Assembly (NCBI RefSeq): GCF_012927085.1
Contig: NZ_JABBFX010000003.1
Location: 682,001-746,000, forward strand
Reading direction: 5' to 3'
Length of the DNA stretch: 64,000 nucleotides
Source of the DNA: Ramlibacter agri
Lineage (GTDB): Bacteria; Pseudomonadota; Gammaproteobacteria; Burkholderiales; Burkholderiaceae_C
The notes under the pieces were generated by a model. The model did not search any database, was not told where the DNA came from, and was given only the letters and a program-made list of their open reading frames with translations. Shown here piece after piece: positions 50,248 to 58,108 of the stretch (its first letter is position 1; each line of letters opens with the position of its first letter). The translations under genes and the position numbers were made by a program.

Positions 50248-50891
50248 TTGCTCCTGGCGGCTTCGGCTTGGGGCGAGGAGCGCGGCACCGGCGCCATTTC
50301 CACGCGCCGGTTGCGCGCGCGCCCGCCCTCGCTGGCGTTGGACGCCACCGGCTGCTCGGCGCCGAAGGCCGCGGCGAACACCTGCGACGAAGGCACGCCT
50401 TCATCGATCAGCGCGCGCGTCACGGTCAGCGCGCGCTGCGCGGACAGCTCCAGGTTGTCGCTGAAGCGGCGGTTGCTGTCGCCGATCGGGCGGTCGTCGG
50501 TGAAGCCGCTGACCATCAGCATCTCATTGCGCTCGCCCAGGTAGGCGCGCAGCGGATGCACCAGGCTTTTCAACAGCTGCCGGCCTTCGGGGCGCAACTG
50601 GTCGGAGTTGACCGGGAACAGCACGTTGCCGCTGATGCCGATGCGGCCGTTGCTGACGGTCACGCGGCCCGAGGCGAGCGGGATGGCCAGCGCCTTCTCC
50701 AGCGCGATGCGCCGCTGCTCCTCGATGCGGGCCTTCTCGGCCTCGGCCTTCAGGCTCGTGGCCAGGTCCATCTGCACCAGCAGCACGCCCATCAGCACCA
50801 GCACGAAGGCGCCGAGCAGGCCGGTCATCAGGTCGCCGAAGACGGCCCAGACCGGCGCGACGTCGGCGTCGCCTTCCTCGGCGGCCAGCAT
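50244..50891 (-). CDS. MotB/ZorB-like OmpA-domain protein
   Basis: The 215-residue protein has one membrane helix (about residues 14-39) reading W-A-V-F-G-D-L-M-T-G-L-L-G-A-F. Asp20 aligns with the ion-binding Asp of MotB (Asp32) and of ZorB. A short helical linker follows, then an OmpA peptidoglycan-binding domain: G-F-T-D-D-R-P near 129-135, L-S-A-Q-R-A near 149-154 and N-R-R-V-E at 194-198. It thus has the parts of a stator subunit that couples ion flow to force on the cell wall. It is translationally coupled to DUF802 upstream (TGATG) and DUF2894 downstream. Neither flagellar nor Tol-Pal genes are near. Confidence 0.93.
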   Translation of the reverse strand: MLAAEEGDADVAPVWAVFGDLMTGLLGAFVLVLMGVLLVQMDLATSLKAEAEKARIEEQRRIALEKALAIPLASGRVTVSNGRIGISGNVLFPVNSDQLRPEGRQLLKSLVHPLRAYLGERNEMLMVSGFTDDRPIGDSNRRFSDNLELSAQRALTVTRALIDEGVPSSQVFAAAFGAEQPVASNASEGGRARNRRVEMAPVPRSSPQAEAARSK

Positions 50892-53218
50892 CAGGCCTCT
50901 CCCTCGACGGTCGCTGCCGTGCGCAACTGGCGCAGGTTGTCGACCAGGCCCTGCTGCGAGGCGATGCTCAGGTCGATGACCTCGCGCGCCTGCGCCACGT
51001 AGTAGGCGAGCTGTTCGTCGCTGCGGGCGGTGGAGCGTTGCAGCGAGGCTTCGATGCGTTGCAGCGTCTCGACCAGCTTGTCGTTGCCGGCCTGGAACTG
51101 TTGCACGCCGGCGCCGAAGGCTTCGCCCAGGCTGGCCAGTTCGACGGCGCCCGCGGCGAGCTGGGTCGAGGCTTCGGCGGCCTGGCCGGTCTGCGCATCC
51201 AGCGTCGCGGCGAAGCGTTCGCCGGCTTGCTCCAATACCGTGGATGCGGAGGCGAGCAGGGCGTCGATGGCGTGGCGCTGCTCGCCGGTGGCTTCCTGCA
51301 CCACTTGCAGCAGGCCGGCCAGGCGCTCCAGCAGCGCGGTGCGTTCGTCCAGCGCGGCGTTGTCGCGTTCCGTCAGGCGCTGCATCTCGGTGCGCAGCTG
51401 CGTGATGACGCCGGCCGCGGCCTCCGGCACTTCGGAGGCGGTCTGCAGCAGGCGGGTGATCGGCGCTTCCAGCGCCGCGCCCAAGGTGGCGAGGTGCTGT
51501 GCGACGGCGGCTTCGAGGGTGGCGAGGCGCTGGACGGCGGCGTCGCCGCGGCGGGCTTCGTCCTCGCGCAGGTCGGCGAGCTGCTCGCGCAGCTGGCCGC
51601 TGACCTGCTCCATGCGCTCGCCATGTTCGGCCAGCCAGCGGGTTTCGCCTTCGCGGCGCGTGCGGGCCAGGGTTTCGGCTTCCTGCAGCACGGCTTCGAG
51701 GCGGGCCGTGACGGGTTGCAGCGCGGCGGTCCAGTGGCCGGACGCGGCTTCGGTGCTCGCGCCGAACTGCTGCGACAAGGCATCGACCTGCTCGCGCGCG
51801 ATGGCGCCGAGACGGTCCTGCAGCTCGCGCGTGCCGGTGAGCATCTGCTCCTGGGTGGCGCGGGCGGTGTCCTGCAACTGCTGTTGCGTGTCGCGGGCGG
51901 CGGCCTGGACTTGCTCGCGGGTTTCCTTGGCGGCGGCCTGGAGTTGGGCGTGGGTCTCGCTTGCCGAGGCTTGCACCTGCGCGTTGGTTTCGTCGGCGAC
52001 GGCCTGCATCCGGGCACTCGTCTCGCGCGCAGCGGCTTGCAGGTGTTCGAACGTCTCGCGCGCGAGGGAATCCTGTTGACCGAGAGTCTCGCGCGCAGCG
52101 TCTTGCAGTCGCTGGTGGGTTTCCCTGGAGACGGTTTTCAGATGTTCCTGCGATTCGCGGGAGGCCAGCTGCAACTGCTCGTTCGTTGCACGAGAGCCGG
52201 CGAGCAGTTGCTCGTTCGTCTCGCGCGCGCCGGCCGCCAGCTGTTCCTGAGTCTGGCGGGCCGCATCCTGCAGCTGCTCGTGCAACTGGCGCGACCCATC
52301 GCGAAGTTCATCGTGCAGCCGCCGCGACTCGCCGACCACCTGCGCCATCGCGCTTTCCATCACCGGCGCGATCGCTTCGCTCGCCGCCTTCGCGCTGCTC
52401 GCCAGGTTGTCCTGCAGCGAAGCGCCGACGCGATCGGCCAGGCCCGCATAGGCGCCGGTCACCTCGCGCTGCAGCGCGGAGTGGCGCTCCAGCAGCTGCG
52501 CGTCGAGTTGCTCGCCGCGCTTTTCCATGCGCGCCATCATCGCGTCCAGCGTTTCCACCAGCTGCGGCAGCACCTGCAGCGCGCGGAAGCTCTCCTGCCG
52601 CTGGTGCACCAGCGAGAATGGCCGCAGCACGCCGGCGATGTGGCCATCGAGCAGGCGCGCGACCTCCAGGCGCTCGCGCCGGGCGATGGTCGACATCAGG
52701 CCCAGCATGGCGGACGCCGCGACGCCGGCCACCGAGGTGCCGAAGGACAGGCCCAGGCCCTTGATCGGCTCGGCCAGCGCGGCGCGGATCGCCTGCAGGT
52801 CGGTAGAACCTTCCAGCGCGAACACCGCGCCCTTGAAGGTGACCACCATGCCCAGGAAGGTGCCCAGCATGCCCAGCATGACGAGCAAGCCGACGAGATA
52901 AGGCGTGAGTGCGGGGCCGGGCAGGGCGGCGCGCTCGCCTTCGATGCGCAGGCGCACGGCGTTGCGCAGGTTCGCCGGCACCTGGGCCAGCCATTCGCCC
53001 AGGTCGGCGGGCGCCGCGGCCAGCTTGTCGAGTGAGCTGCGCAGTGATTGCGTCGTCGCGCGGAAGCGCTGCAGCTCGTACGCGCCGAGCAGGTAGGCCC
53101 CGGCGATGACCGCGGTCACCAGCAGCGGGATCCAGCTGCCGCCGACGAAGCCGAGGGCGATCCAGGCCACCAGCGCCAGGCCGATGGCGAAAGCCGCCAC
53201 AAAGGAAAACTTGCTCAT
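50891..53218 (-). CDS. DUF802 protein: MotA/ExbB-like membrane segment plus long coiled-coil tail
   Basis: The ATG at 53218 begins 775 residues; the frame upstream is a shadow of DUF3348. There are two membrane helices at about residues 7-25 and 28-48. A further pair at about 104-128 (V-M-L-G-M-L-G-T-F-L-G-M-V) and 156-178 (G-L-S-F-G-T-S-V-A-G-V-A) has the Gly-rich pattern of MotA/TolQ/ExbB channel helices. The remaining 550 residues are predicted coiled coil, including 15-16 exact-length 11-residue repeats (300-475). This matches ZorA-type motor proteins with a cytoplasmic tail. ATGA overlap with DUF3348 upstream and TGATG with the MotB-like gene downstream show coupled translation. Confidence 0.92.
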   Translation of the reverse strand: MSKFSFVAAFAIGLALVAWIALGFVGGSWIPLLVTAVIAGAYLLGAYELQRFRATTQSLRSSLDKLAAAPADLGEWLAQVPANLRNAVRLRIEGERAALPGPALTPYLVGLLVMLGMLGTFLGMVVTFKGAVFALEGSTDLQAIRAALAEPIKGLGLSFGTSVAGVAASAMLGLMSTIARRERLEVARLLDGHIAGVLRPFSLVHQRQESFRALQVLPQLVETLDAMMARMEKRGEQLDAQLLERHSALQREVTGAYAGLADRVGASLQDNLASSAKAASEAIAPVMESAMAQVVGESRRLHDELRDGSRQLHEQLQDAARQTQEQLAAGARETNEQLLAGSRATNEQLQLASRESQEHLKTVSRETHQRLQDAARETLGQQDSLARETFEHLQAAARETSARMQAVADETNAQVQASASETHAQLQAAAKETREQVQAAARDTQQQLQDTARATQEQMLTGTRELQDRLGAIAREQVDALSQQFGASTEAASGHWTAALQPVTARLEAVLQEAETLARTRREGETRWLAEHGERMEQVSGQLREQLADLREDEARRGDAAVQRLATLEAAVAQHLATLGAALEAPITRLLQTASEVPEAAAGVITQLRTEMQRLTERDNAALDERTALLERLAGLLQVVQEATGEQRHAIDALLASASTVLEQAGERFAATLDAQTGQAAEASTQLAAGAVELASLGEAFGAGVQQFQAGNDKLVETLQRIEASLQRSTARSDEQLAYYVAQAREVIDLSIASQQGLVDNLRQLRTAATVEGEA
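51794..52321 (-). repeat. Tandem 33-base (11-residue) repeats within the DUF802 gene
   Basis: Residues 300-475 of the DUF802 protein divide without gaps into 16 units of 11 residues, the first being a looser match. Consensus is about E-T-x-E-Q-L-Q-A-A-A-R; examples are ETNEQLLAGSR, ATNEQLQLASR, ETFEHLQAAAR and ETREQVQAAAR. The DNA unit is therefore 33 bases and differs between copies, so it is an old array, not a recent expansion. An 11-residue period means a straight or slightly right-handed coiled coil, unlike the usual heptad. Confidence 0.9.
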
Positions 53219-53853
53219 GTTCCGGTTTCCGATTCGTTCTTGAGCGCCTCGACCAGGCCCGCGACGGGCGCGAGGCGCAGCTCCAGTTCGGCCAGCAACG
53301 CCTGGCGCCACTCGTCCGCGAAGCGATCCAGTTCGCCCGCCTGTTTCAGCTGGCGATGGCGCTGCTCCAGCAGCGCCGGCAGTGTGGGCAGCAGGGCCTG
53401 GGTGCGCATGGCCAGCACTTCCTGCAGCGTCGCGTCCAGCGCCGCCAGCTGGCGCAAGCGCAGCGAGGCGGTGCCGAGGGCCTCGCGCGCGTGTTCGCGC
53501 AGCGGGCCGATCAGCAGGTCCATCTGGCGCTGCAGATCCACGTGCCGCTCGCGCCAGGGCGCGTAGCCTGCGTCCGGCTCGGCATCTTGCAGCGGGTCCC
53601 TGGCGATCGCGCGGGCCAGCACGGCGCGGGCCTGCGCCAGGTCGTCGGCCAGCCTGGGCGGCTTGCGCGCCCCGCGGGGCGCGGCGGTGGCGGCGCGGAT
53701 GGCTTGCTGCGCCTGCTGCAGGCGGATCGCGTCGAAGGCGTTCAGCCACAGGCCCAGCCGCTCGGCGAAGTCCATCCCGGGCGCCTCCGGTTCGGCGGGC
53801 GCCCAGCCGCCATAGAGGCGAACCAGCGGGGAACTGCCGAATGAGCTGCGCAA
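53215..53853 (-). CDS. DUF3348 protein, first gene of the motor-like operon
   Basis: The start is taken as TTG 53853, because AAGGAAA lies at the right distance upstream; the in-frame GTG 53871 would lie inside or before that site. The 212-residue protein has S-P-L-V-R-L-Y-G-G-W and F-A-E-R-L-G-L-W-L-N-A-F-D-A-I, which fit the DUF3348 N-terminus. A long helical body follows with C-terminal L-L-A-E-L-E-L-R-L-A-P-V. No membrane segment or enzyme motif is seen, so a cytoplasmic helical adaptor is likely. The function is unknown. Its stop overlaps the DUF802 start. Confidence 0.85.
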   Translation of the reverse strand: MRSSFGSSPLVRLYGGWAPAEPEAPGMDFAERLGLWLNAFDAIRLQQAQQAIRAATAAPRGARKPPRLADDLAQARAVLARAIARDPLQDAEPDAGYAPWRERHVDLQRQMDLLIGPLREHAREALGTASLRLRQLAALDATLQEVLAMRTQALLPTLPALLEQRHRQLKQAGELDRFADEWRQALLAELELRLAPVAGLVEALKNESETGT

Positions 53854-54046
53854 GAAGACTTTCCTTTGCACCGGGGGTGCAAGCCATGGATCCGAAGGGG
53901 GTGGGGGCGGCGGAGCGCCAGGCGCCGGCCGTTCTCAGGCCGCTACGCGCCCCGTATTAGAAACGATCTGGCAGCCCGGCCGCCGCCCCCGGCGACGAGG
54001 GGTGTGTGTATTTTTTACTTCCTGAAGCAAATCAGCAGCCCATCAC

Positions 54047-54063
54047 CTCGGGAATATCCCGAG
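54047..54063. promoter_or_regulatory. Perfect palindrome CTCGGGA-ATA-TCCCGAG
   Basis: This 17-base inverted repeat with 7-base arms lies in the 282-base gap between the DUF3348 gene (start 53853, minus strand) and the tannase gene (start 54136, plus strand). The gap also contains the most AT-rich stretch of this part of the window (a T-run near 54011). The site is about 73 bases before the tannase start, fitting an operator for either direction. No regulator gene is adjacent. Confidence 0.45.
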
Positions 54064-54076
54064 TGTGACCGCCCAT

Positions 54077-54097
54077 TTAGTTCATTACCTTAACTAA
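54077..54097. promoter_or_regulatory. Dyad TTAGTT-N9-AACTAA before the tannase gene
   Basis: A 6-base inverted repeat with a 9-base spacer lies 39-59 bases upstream of the ATG at 54136, within an AT-rich run in otherwise GC-rich DNA. The spacing suits a dimeric regulator with half-sites one and a half turns apart. It could equally mark promoter elements. It lies beside the palindrome at 54047, making a compact control region. Confidence 0.35.
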
Positions 54098-54135
54098 TTG
54101 GGCGCCAAGGCTGGCGCTTCGAAGGACTTTCCCCG

Positions 54136-55854
54136 ATGACATCCCTGCGTGGACCGGCGGCGCCGGCCCTGGCCGCCCTTTTGTTGCTTGCCGGCTGCGC
54201 GTCCGTGGCGCCGGCTCCCCATCCTGCCCAACCCGGCGTGGCCACGGCCTCCTGCGAGGCGCTGGCACAGCAATTCAGCTGGCCCGGCCTGCACATCCTG
54301 TCCACGCAGCGCGTGGCCGCCGGCACGCTCAAGCTGCCCGGCATCGCCGAAGCGATGCCCGAGCACTGCGTGGTGACCGCGCGCCTGAACGAGCGCAAGG
54401 GCCCCGTCGACGGCAAGGACTACGCCATCGGCTTCGAGATGCGCCTGCCCACGCAATGGAACGGCCGCTTCTTCTACCAGGCCAACGGCGGGCTGGACGG
54501 CTTCGTCACGCCGGCCTACGGCAACATCCTGGGCGGCGGCCCGCGCACCAACGGGCTGCAGAAGGGCTTCGCGGTCCTCAGCTCCGACGCCGGCCACGCC
54601 TTCGAGCGCAGCAACCCGGTGATCGGCGCCGCCACCTTCGGCGTCGATCCGCAGGCCCGCCTGGACTACGGCTACAACGCGGTGGCGCAGCTGACGCCGA
54701 TGGCGCGCGGGCTCATCGCGCACTACTACGGCCGCCCGGCCGACCGCGCCTACCTGGTGGGCAGCTCCAACGGCGGCCGCCACGGCATGGTGGCGGCGGC
54801 GCGCGACACCGGCGGCTACGACGGCATCGCCGTCACCACGCCGGGCTACAACCTGCCGCTGGCGGCGGTCACGCAGGCCTGGGACGCGCAGCAGTTCGCG
54901 ACCGTCGCCCGCGCGAAGAAGGGCAGCGTGCCCGACCTCGAGACCAGCTTCACGCCTGCGGAATCGCAGGTGCTGTCCGATGCGATCCTGCAGCGCTGCG
55001 ATGCGCTCGACGGCGCGCGCGACGGCCTGGTGGGCGACCTCGCCGCCTGCCAGCGCGCCTTCGATCCGCAGCGCGACATCGCCTCCTGCGCCGGCGACAG
55101 CGGCGAGCATTGCCTGTCGCCGGCGCGCAAGCAGGTGCTGGCCAAGGTGTTCGCCGGCCCCGGCCTCTACGCCGGCATGCCCTGGGACCCGGGCGTGCGC
55201 GGGCGCAACTGGCGCGAGTGGAAGTTCGTCAACAGCATCGGCCCGCGCGACGCCATCGCGCTCGCCTTCGTGTTCGTCACGCCGCCATCGTCGCCGCAGG
55301 TCGTGAGCGGCGCCGGCAGCACCGTGCCCGACTTCGCGCTGAACTTCAGCCTGGAGCGCGACGCGCCCAAGGTCTACGCCAAGGACGCCACCTACACGCA
55401 AAGCGCGATGGAGTTCATGACGCCGCCGGCGCCGACCTCGATGAACAGCTTCGTCGCGCGCGGCGGCAAGATCCTGGTGGCACACGGCGCCGCCGACCCG
55501 GTGTTCTCCGTGCTCGATTCGATCAAGTGGTACGAAGGCTTCGTGCGCGAGCACGGCGCGGCGCAGGACAGCGCGCGCCTGTTCGTCGTGCCGGGCATGA
55601 ACCATTCCAACAGCGGCCCGGCGGCCGACCAGTTCGACCTGGTCGATGCCGTCGTCGCCTGGGTGGAGCAGGGCGTCACGCCGCAACAAGTCGTGGCCAG
55701 CGTGCGCGGCCCCGGCTCCAACGCTCCCAACCCCGAAGTGCCGGCCGGCTGGTCGGCGAACCGCACGCGCCTGCTGTGCCCCTGGCCGCAGGTGGCGCGC
55801 TACCGCGGCACCGGCGACGCCGAGAGCGCCGCCAGCTTCCAGTGCGCCCCGTGA
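54136..55854 (+). CDS. Tannase/feruloyl esterase family lipoprotein
   Basis: The 572-residue protein starts at the ATG at 54136. It has a lipoprotein signal, with L-L-L-L-A-G-C-A-S giving the lipid-modified Cys near residue 20. The fold is that of the family at 35727: nucleophile elbow V-G-S-S-N-G-G-R with Ser211, and late V-P-G-M-N-H-S with the catalytic His. The Cys residues usually next to Ser and His in fungal tannases are Ser and Ser. Outer-membrane or periplasmic hydrolysis of phenolic esters fits. A Tat-dependent DUF3237 gene follows after 14 bases. Confidence 0.9.
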   Translation: MTSLRGPAAPALAALLLLAGCASVAPAPHPAQPGVATASCEALAQQFSWPGLHILSTQRVAAGTLKLPGIAEAMPEHCVVTARLNERKGPVDGKDYAIGFEMRLPTQWNGRFFYQANGGLDGFVTPAYGNILGGGPRTNGLQKGFAVLSSDAGHAFERSNPVIGAATFGVDPQARLDYGYNAVAQLTPMARGLIAHYYGRPADRAYLVGSSNGGRHGMVAAARDTGGYDGIAVTTPGYNLPLAAVTQAWDAQQFATVARAKKGSVPDLETSFTPAESQVLSDAILQRCDALDGARDGLVGDLAACQRAFDPQRDIASCAGDSGEHCLSPARKQVLAKVFAGPGLYAGMPWDPGVRGRNWREWKFVNSIGPRDAIALAFVFVTPPSSPQVVSGAGSTVPDFALNFSLERDAPKVYAKDATYTQSAMEFMTPPAPTSMNSFVARGGKILVAHGAADPVFSVLDSIKWYEGFVREHGAAQDSARLFVVPGMNHSNSGPAADQFDLVDAVVAWVEQGVTPQQVVASVRGPGSNAPNPEVPAGWSANRTRLLCPWPQVARYRGTGDAESAASFQCAP

Positions 55855-55868
55855 GCGAGAGAGAGACC

Positions 55869-56417
55869 ATGAGCCAACCCACCCGCCGCAAGCTGCTGCT
55901 GGGCGGCCTTGCCGCCAGTGCCGGCGCCGCCGCCTTCGCGCAGCCCGCGCTGCCGCAGACGCCGACCACCAACACGATCCCGATGGTGCTGCCACGGACC
56001 GAGTTCGTGTACGAGGCCATCTGCGACCTCGAGCCTTCGCTGCAGCTGGGGCAGTCGCCGTTCGGCGAGCGCTTCATGGTGCCCATCGTCGGCGGCAGCT
56101 TCGAGGGCCCGGGCTTGCACGGGCGCGTGCTGCCCGGCGGCGCCGACCGCCAGCTGCTGCGGCGCGACGGCGCCAAGGCGCTCGACGCCGTGTACGAATT
56201 GCAGACGCACGACGGCGCCATCATCTCGGTGCGCAACCGCGTGCTGACGCGGCCGCAGAAGGACCCGTCGCGGCCGCGCTATGCCTTCTCCACGCTGGAG
56301 ATCATCGCGCCGGACGGCCCTTATGGCTGGCTCAACGACTATGTGTACGTCGGCACGCTGGACAGCCTGCGGCCGGCGCGGCAGGCGGTGGCGATCCGCG
56401 TCTATCGGGTCGTGTAG
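55869..56417 (+). CDS. DUF3237 protein with Tat-type signal
   Basis: The 182-residue protein starts at the ATG at 55869. The signal has T-R-R-K-L-L-L-G-G-L, a twin-arginine pattern, and a cleavage region near A-F-A-Q. The remainder has V-Y-E-A-I-C-D-L near residue 47, G-G-S-F-E-G-P-G and G-R-V-L-P-G-G-A-D, typical of DUF3237, a small beta-barrel of unknown biochemical role. It is probably cotranscribed with the esterase and may bind its product, which is inference only. Confidence 0.85.
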   Translation: MSQPTRRKLLLGGLAASAGAAAFAQPALPQTPTTNTIPMVLPRTEFVYEAICDLEPSLQLGQSPFGERFMVPIVGGSFEGPGLHGRVLPGGADRQLLRRDGAKALDAVYELQTHDGAIISVRNRVLTRPQKDPSRPRYAFSTLEIIAPDGPYGWLNDYVYVGTLDSLRPARQAVAIRVYRVV

Positions 56418-56423
56418 ACGCGT

Positions 56424-57572
56424 TCAGCGCGCCGCGAGGCGCAGGTCCCGCACCTCCCGCCGCCGGTGCTGCCCGTTCGCCGGGTCGGCCACCAGGTCGA
56501 ACACGCGCACGCCACCCGGGTTGGGCGGCCGCTGCAGCCACTGCGGGTGGCGCAGCGTGTGCTGCATGTCGGCGCGGCCGCTGGCCCAGTGCTCCTCCAT
56601 CGAGCGGCGCGAGAACTCGTAGTCCTTGGCCTGCGTCTCGGGGTGCTTGCTGCGGTAGATCAGGTGCACCACGTCCAGGCTGGCGCACTGCCGCAAGCCT
56701 GCGAGCGCCTGCGCATCCGGGTCGTCGCGCAGCTGCGGCGGCAGCTTGGCCAGCAGGCGTTGCGCCGCCTTGGCGATGGCCTGCAGCTGCAGCTCCTGCG
56801 TCGTCACCTGGCGCGTGCGGCTGGAGTAGCGGATGTCCTTGTCGCGCCCGGCCACTTCGGCAATGGTGGCGGGCAAGGTCCCGCGCGCGGGGAACAGGTC
56901 CACCTGGAACACCACCGGGTCGCTCTCGTCCGGCTGGTCCAGCACGTACTGCAGCGGCGTGTTGGACACCAGGCCGCCGTCCCAGTAGCACTCGCCGTCG
57001 ATCTCCACCGGCGGGAAGCCGGGCGGCAGCGCGCCGCTGGCGAGGATGTGGCGCACGTCGAGCCGCTGCGAGGCGGTGTCGAAATAGGCGAAGTTGCCGC
57101 TGCGCACGTTCACCGCGCCCACGGCGAGCCGCACCTCGCCCGAATTCAGGCGGTCGAAGTCCACCAGCCGCTGCAGCGTCTCGCGCAGCGGCTCCGTGTC
57201 GTAGAAGCTCAGGGCGGCCGGCGTGCCGCGCAGCTCGAACAACGGCGGCGGCACGCGCGGCGTGAAGAAGCCGGGCACGCCGAACACCAGGGCCTGCGTG
57301 GCGCTGAAGTCGTTCAACTGCTCGATGCTGGCGAGCGGCGGCGTGTAGCCGGGCCCGGAGGTGACCAGCTCCCAGAACTCGCGCAAGCGCGCCACGCGGT
57401 GCTCCGGCGCGTTGCCCGCGATCAGCGCCGCGTTGATGGCGCCGATGGAGATGCCCGCGATCCATGAGGGCGCCTGGCCCGCGTGCTCCAGCGCTTCGTA
57501 CACGCCGGCCTGGTAGGCCCCCAGGGCGCCGCCGCCCTGCAACACGAGGACCGCTTGGCTTTGCTGCTTCAT
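56424..57572 (-). CDS. Patatin-like phospholipase with DUF3734-type C-terminus
   Basis: The ATG at 57572 gives 382 residues; the in-frame ATG at 57581 is less well spaced from GAGAC. The oxyanion loop Q-G-G-G-A-L-G-A-Y-Q-A-G lies near residue 14. The nucleophile is in A-G-I-S-I-G-A-I-N (G-x-S-x-G) and the Asp of the dyad in Y-W-D-G-G-L-V-S-N-T-P. The C-terminal third resembles the DUF3734 extension of this group. It hydrolyses acyl esters, probably of phospholipids. It converges on the DUF3237 gene with a 6-base gap and is transcribed alone. Confidence 0.92.
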   Translation of the reverse strand: MKQQSQAVLVLQGGGALGAYQAGVYEALEHAGQAPSWIAGISIGAINAALIAGNAPEHRVARLREFWELVTSGPGYTPPLASIEQLNDFSATQALVFGVPGFFTPRVPPPLFELRGTPAALSFYDTEPLRETLQRLVDFDRLNSGEVRLAVGAVNVRSGNFAYFDTASQRLDVRHILASGALPPGFPPVEIDGECYWDGGLVSNTPLQYVLDQPDESDPVVFQVDLFPARGTLPATIAEVAGRDKDIRYSSRTRQVTTQELQLQAIAKAAQRLLAKLPPQLRDDPDAQALAGLRQCASLDVVHLIYRSKHPETQAKDYEFSRRSMEEHWASGRADMQHTLRHPQWLQRPPNPGGVRVFDLVADPANGQHRRREVRDLRLAAR

Positions 57573-57644
57573 GCACTGCATTGTCTCTGGCGCGCCACAA
57601 GCGTGAGGCCCGGACGGCGGGAATCCCCCAGAATCGGTTGCAGT

Positions 57645-57656
57645 CTTGCGCGCAAG
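57645..57656. promoter_or_regulatory. Palindrome CTTGCGCGCAAG with weak promoter elements
   Basis: A perfect 12-base palindrome lies in the 135-base gap upstream of the small secreted protein gene (57708). TTGCAG (57638) could be a -35 box, with CTAAAA near 57661 as a poor -10 box, which would put the palindrome inside the spacer, where a repressor would act. The match to sigma-70 is weak. Confidence 0.3.
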
Positions 57657-57707
57657 CGTTCTAAAAACAGGGACGGCGGAAGCAAGCCGCTGTCAGAGGA
57701 GGGATCG

Positions 57708-58097
57708 ATGTTGAAGTTTGCTGCCCTGGCAGGCCTGCTGGCCGGCCTCTGCGGTGCTGCCCATTCCACGACGTGCTACACGGTCTATGGCGCAGACAAC
57801 AAGGTGATGTACAGCAGCGTGAAGACGCCGGTCGACCTGACCGAGGCGATCGGCGATACGGTCCCGGCGCGCTTCGGCCCCGGCGCCTCGATGGTGGCGG
57901 GCGATACCCCCCAGTTCTGCCCCGAACTCGCCCTGAAGCAGCCGGTGGCCGCAAAAGCAGCTGCGGCGAACCCGCTGGCCTTCGCGGAGGAGTTCCGGGC
58001 GCGCGACGCCACCGGCGGCGCGCAGGCGCAGGCGAAGGTCACGGGCACCCAGGTCGTCCTGCGGCGGGGCTACGTCTACAAGATTCCGCGGCCCTAG
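57708..58097 (+). CDS. Hypothetical secreted protein
   Basis: The ATG at 57708 with GAGGAGGG upstream gives 129 residues; the longer frame from 57483 is not supported. The signal peptide spans about residues 1-20 (L-L-A-G-L-C-G-A-A-H-S). Then come T-T-C-Y-T-V-Y-G-A-D-N-K and G-D-T-P-Q-F-C-P-E, so two Cys could form a disulfide in the periplasm. No known family is recognised. It lies between the patatin and Bug genes and is probably monocistronic. The gene after it converges with a 49-base gap. Confidence 0.7.
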   Translation: MLKFAALAGLLAGLCGAAHSTTCYTVYGADNKVMYSSVKTPVDLTEAIGDTVPARFGPGASMVAGDTPQFCPELALKQPVAAKAAAANPLAFAEEFRARDATGGAQAQAKVTGTQVVLRRGYVYKIPRP

Positions 58098-58108
58098 CGA
58101 GCGAAGTT

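Noticed and set aside
51794..52321. CRISPR-like or minisatellite array (33-base period)
   Set aside because: The period is a whole number of codons, the units diverge as protein repeats do, and the array is inside a conserved gene; there are no spacers.
49645..53853. Calling the motor-like operon a Zorya defence system
   Set aside because: No nuclease, helicase or ZorC/D/E-like gene lies next to it, and the neighbours are ordinary chromosomal genes; only the ZorA/ZorB-like architecture is shared.
50891..53887. Extension of the DUF802 frame to 998 residues
   Set aside because: The part before 53218 is DUF3348 read in another frame; the protein start with membrane helices is at 53218.
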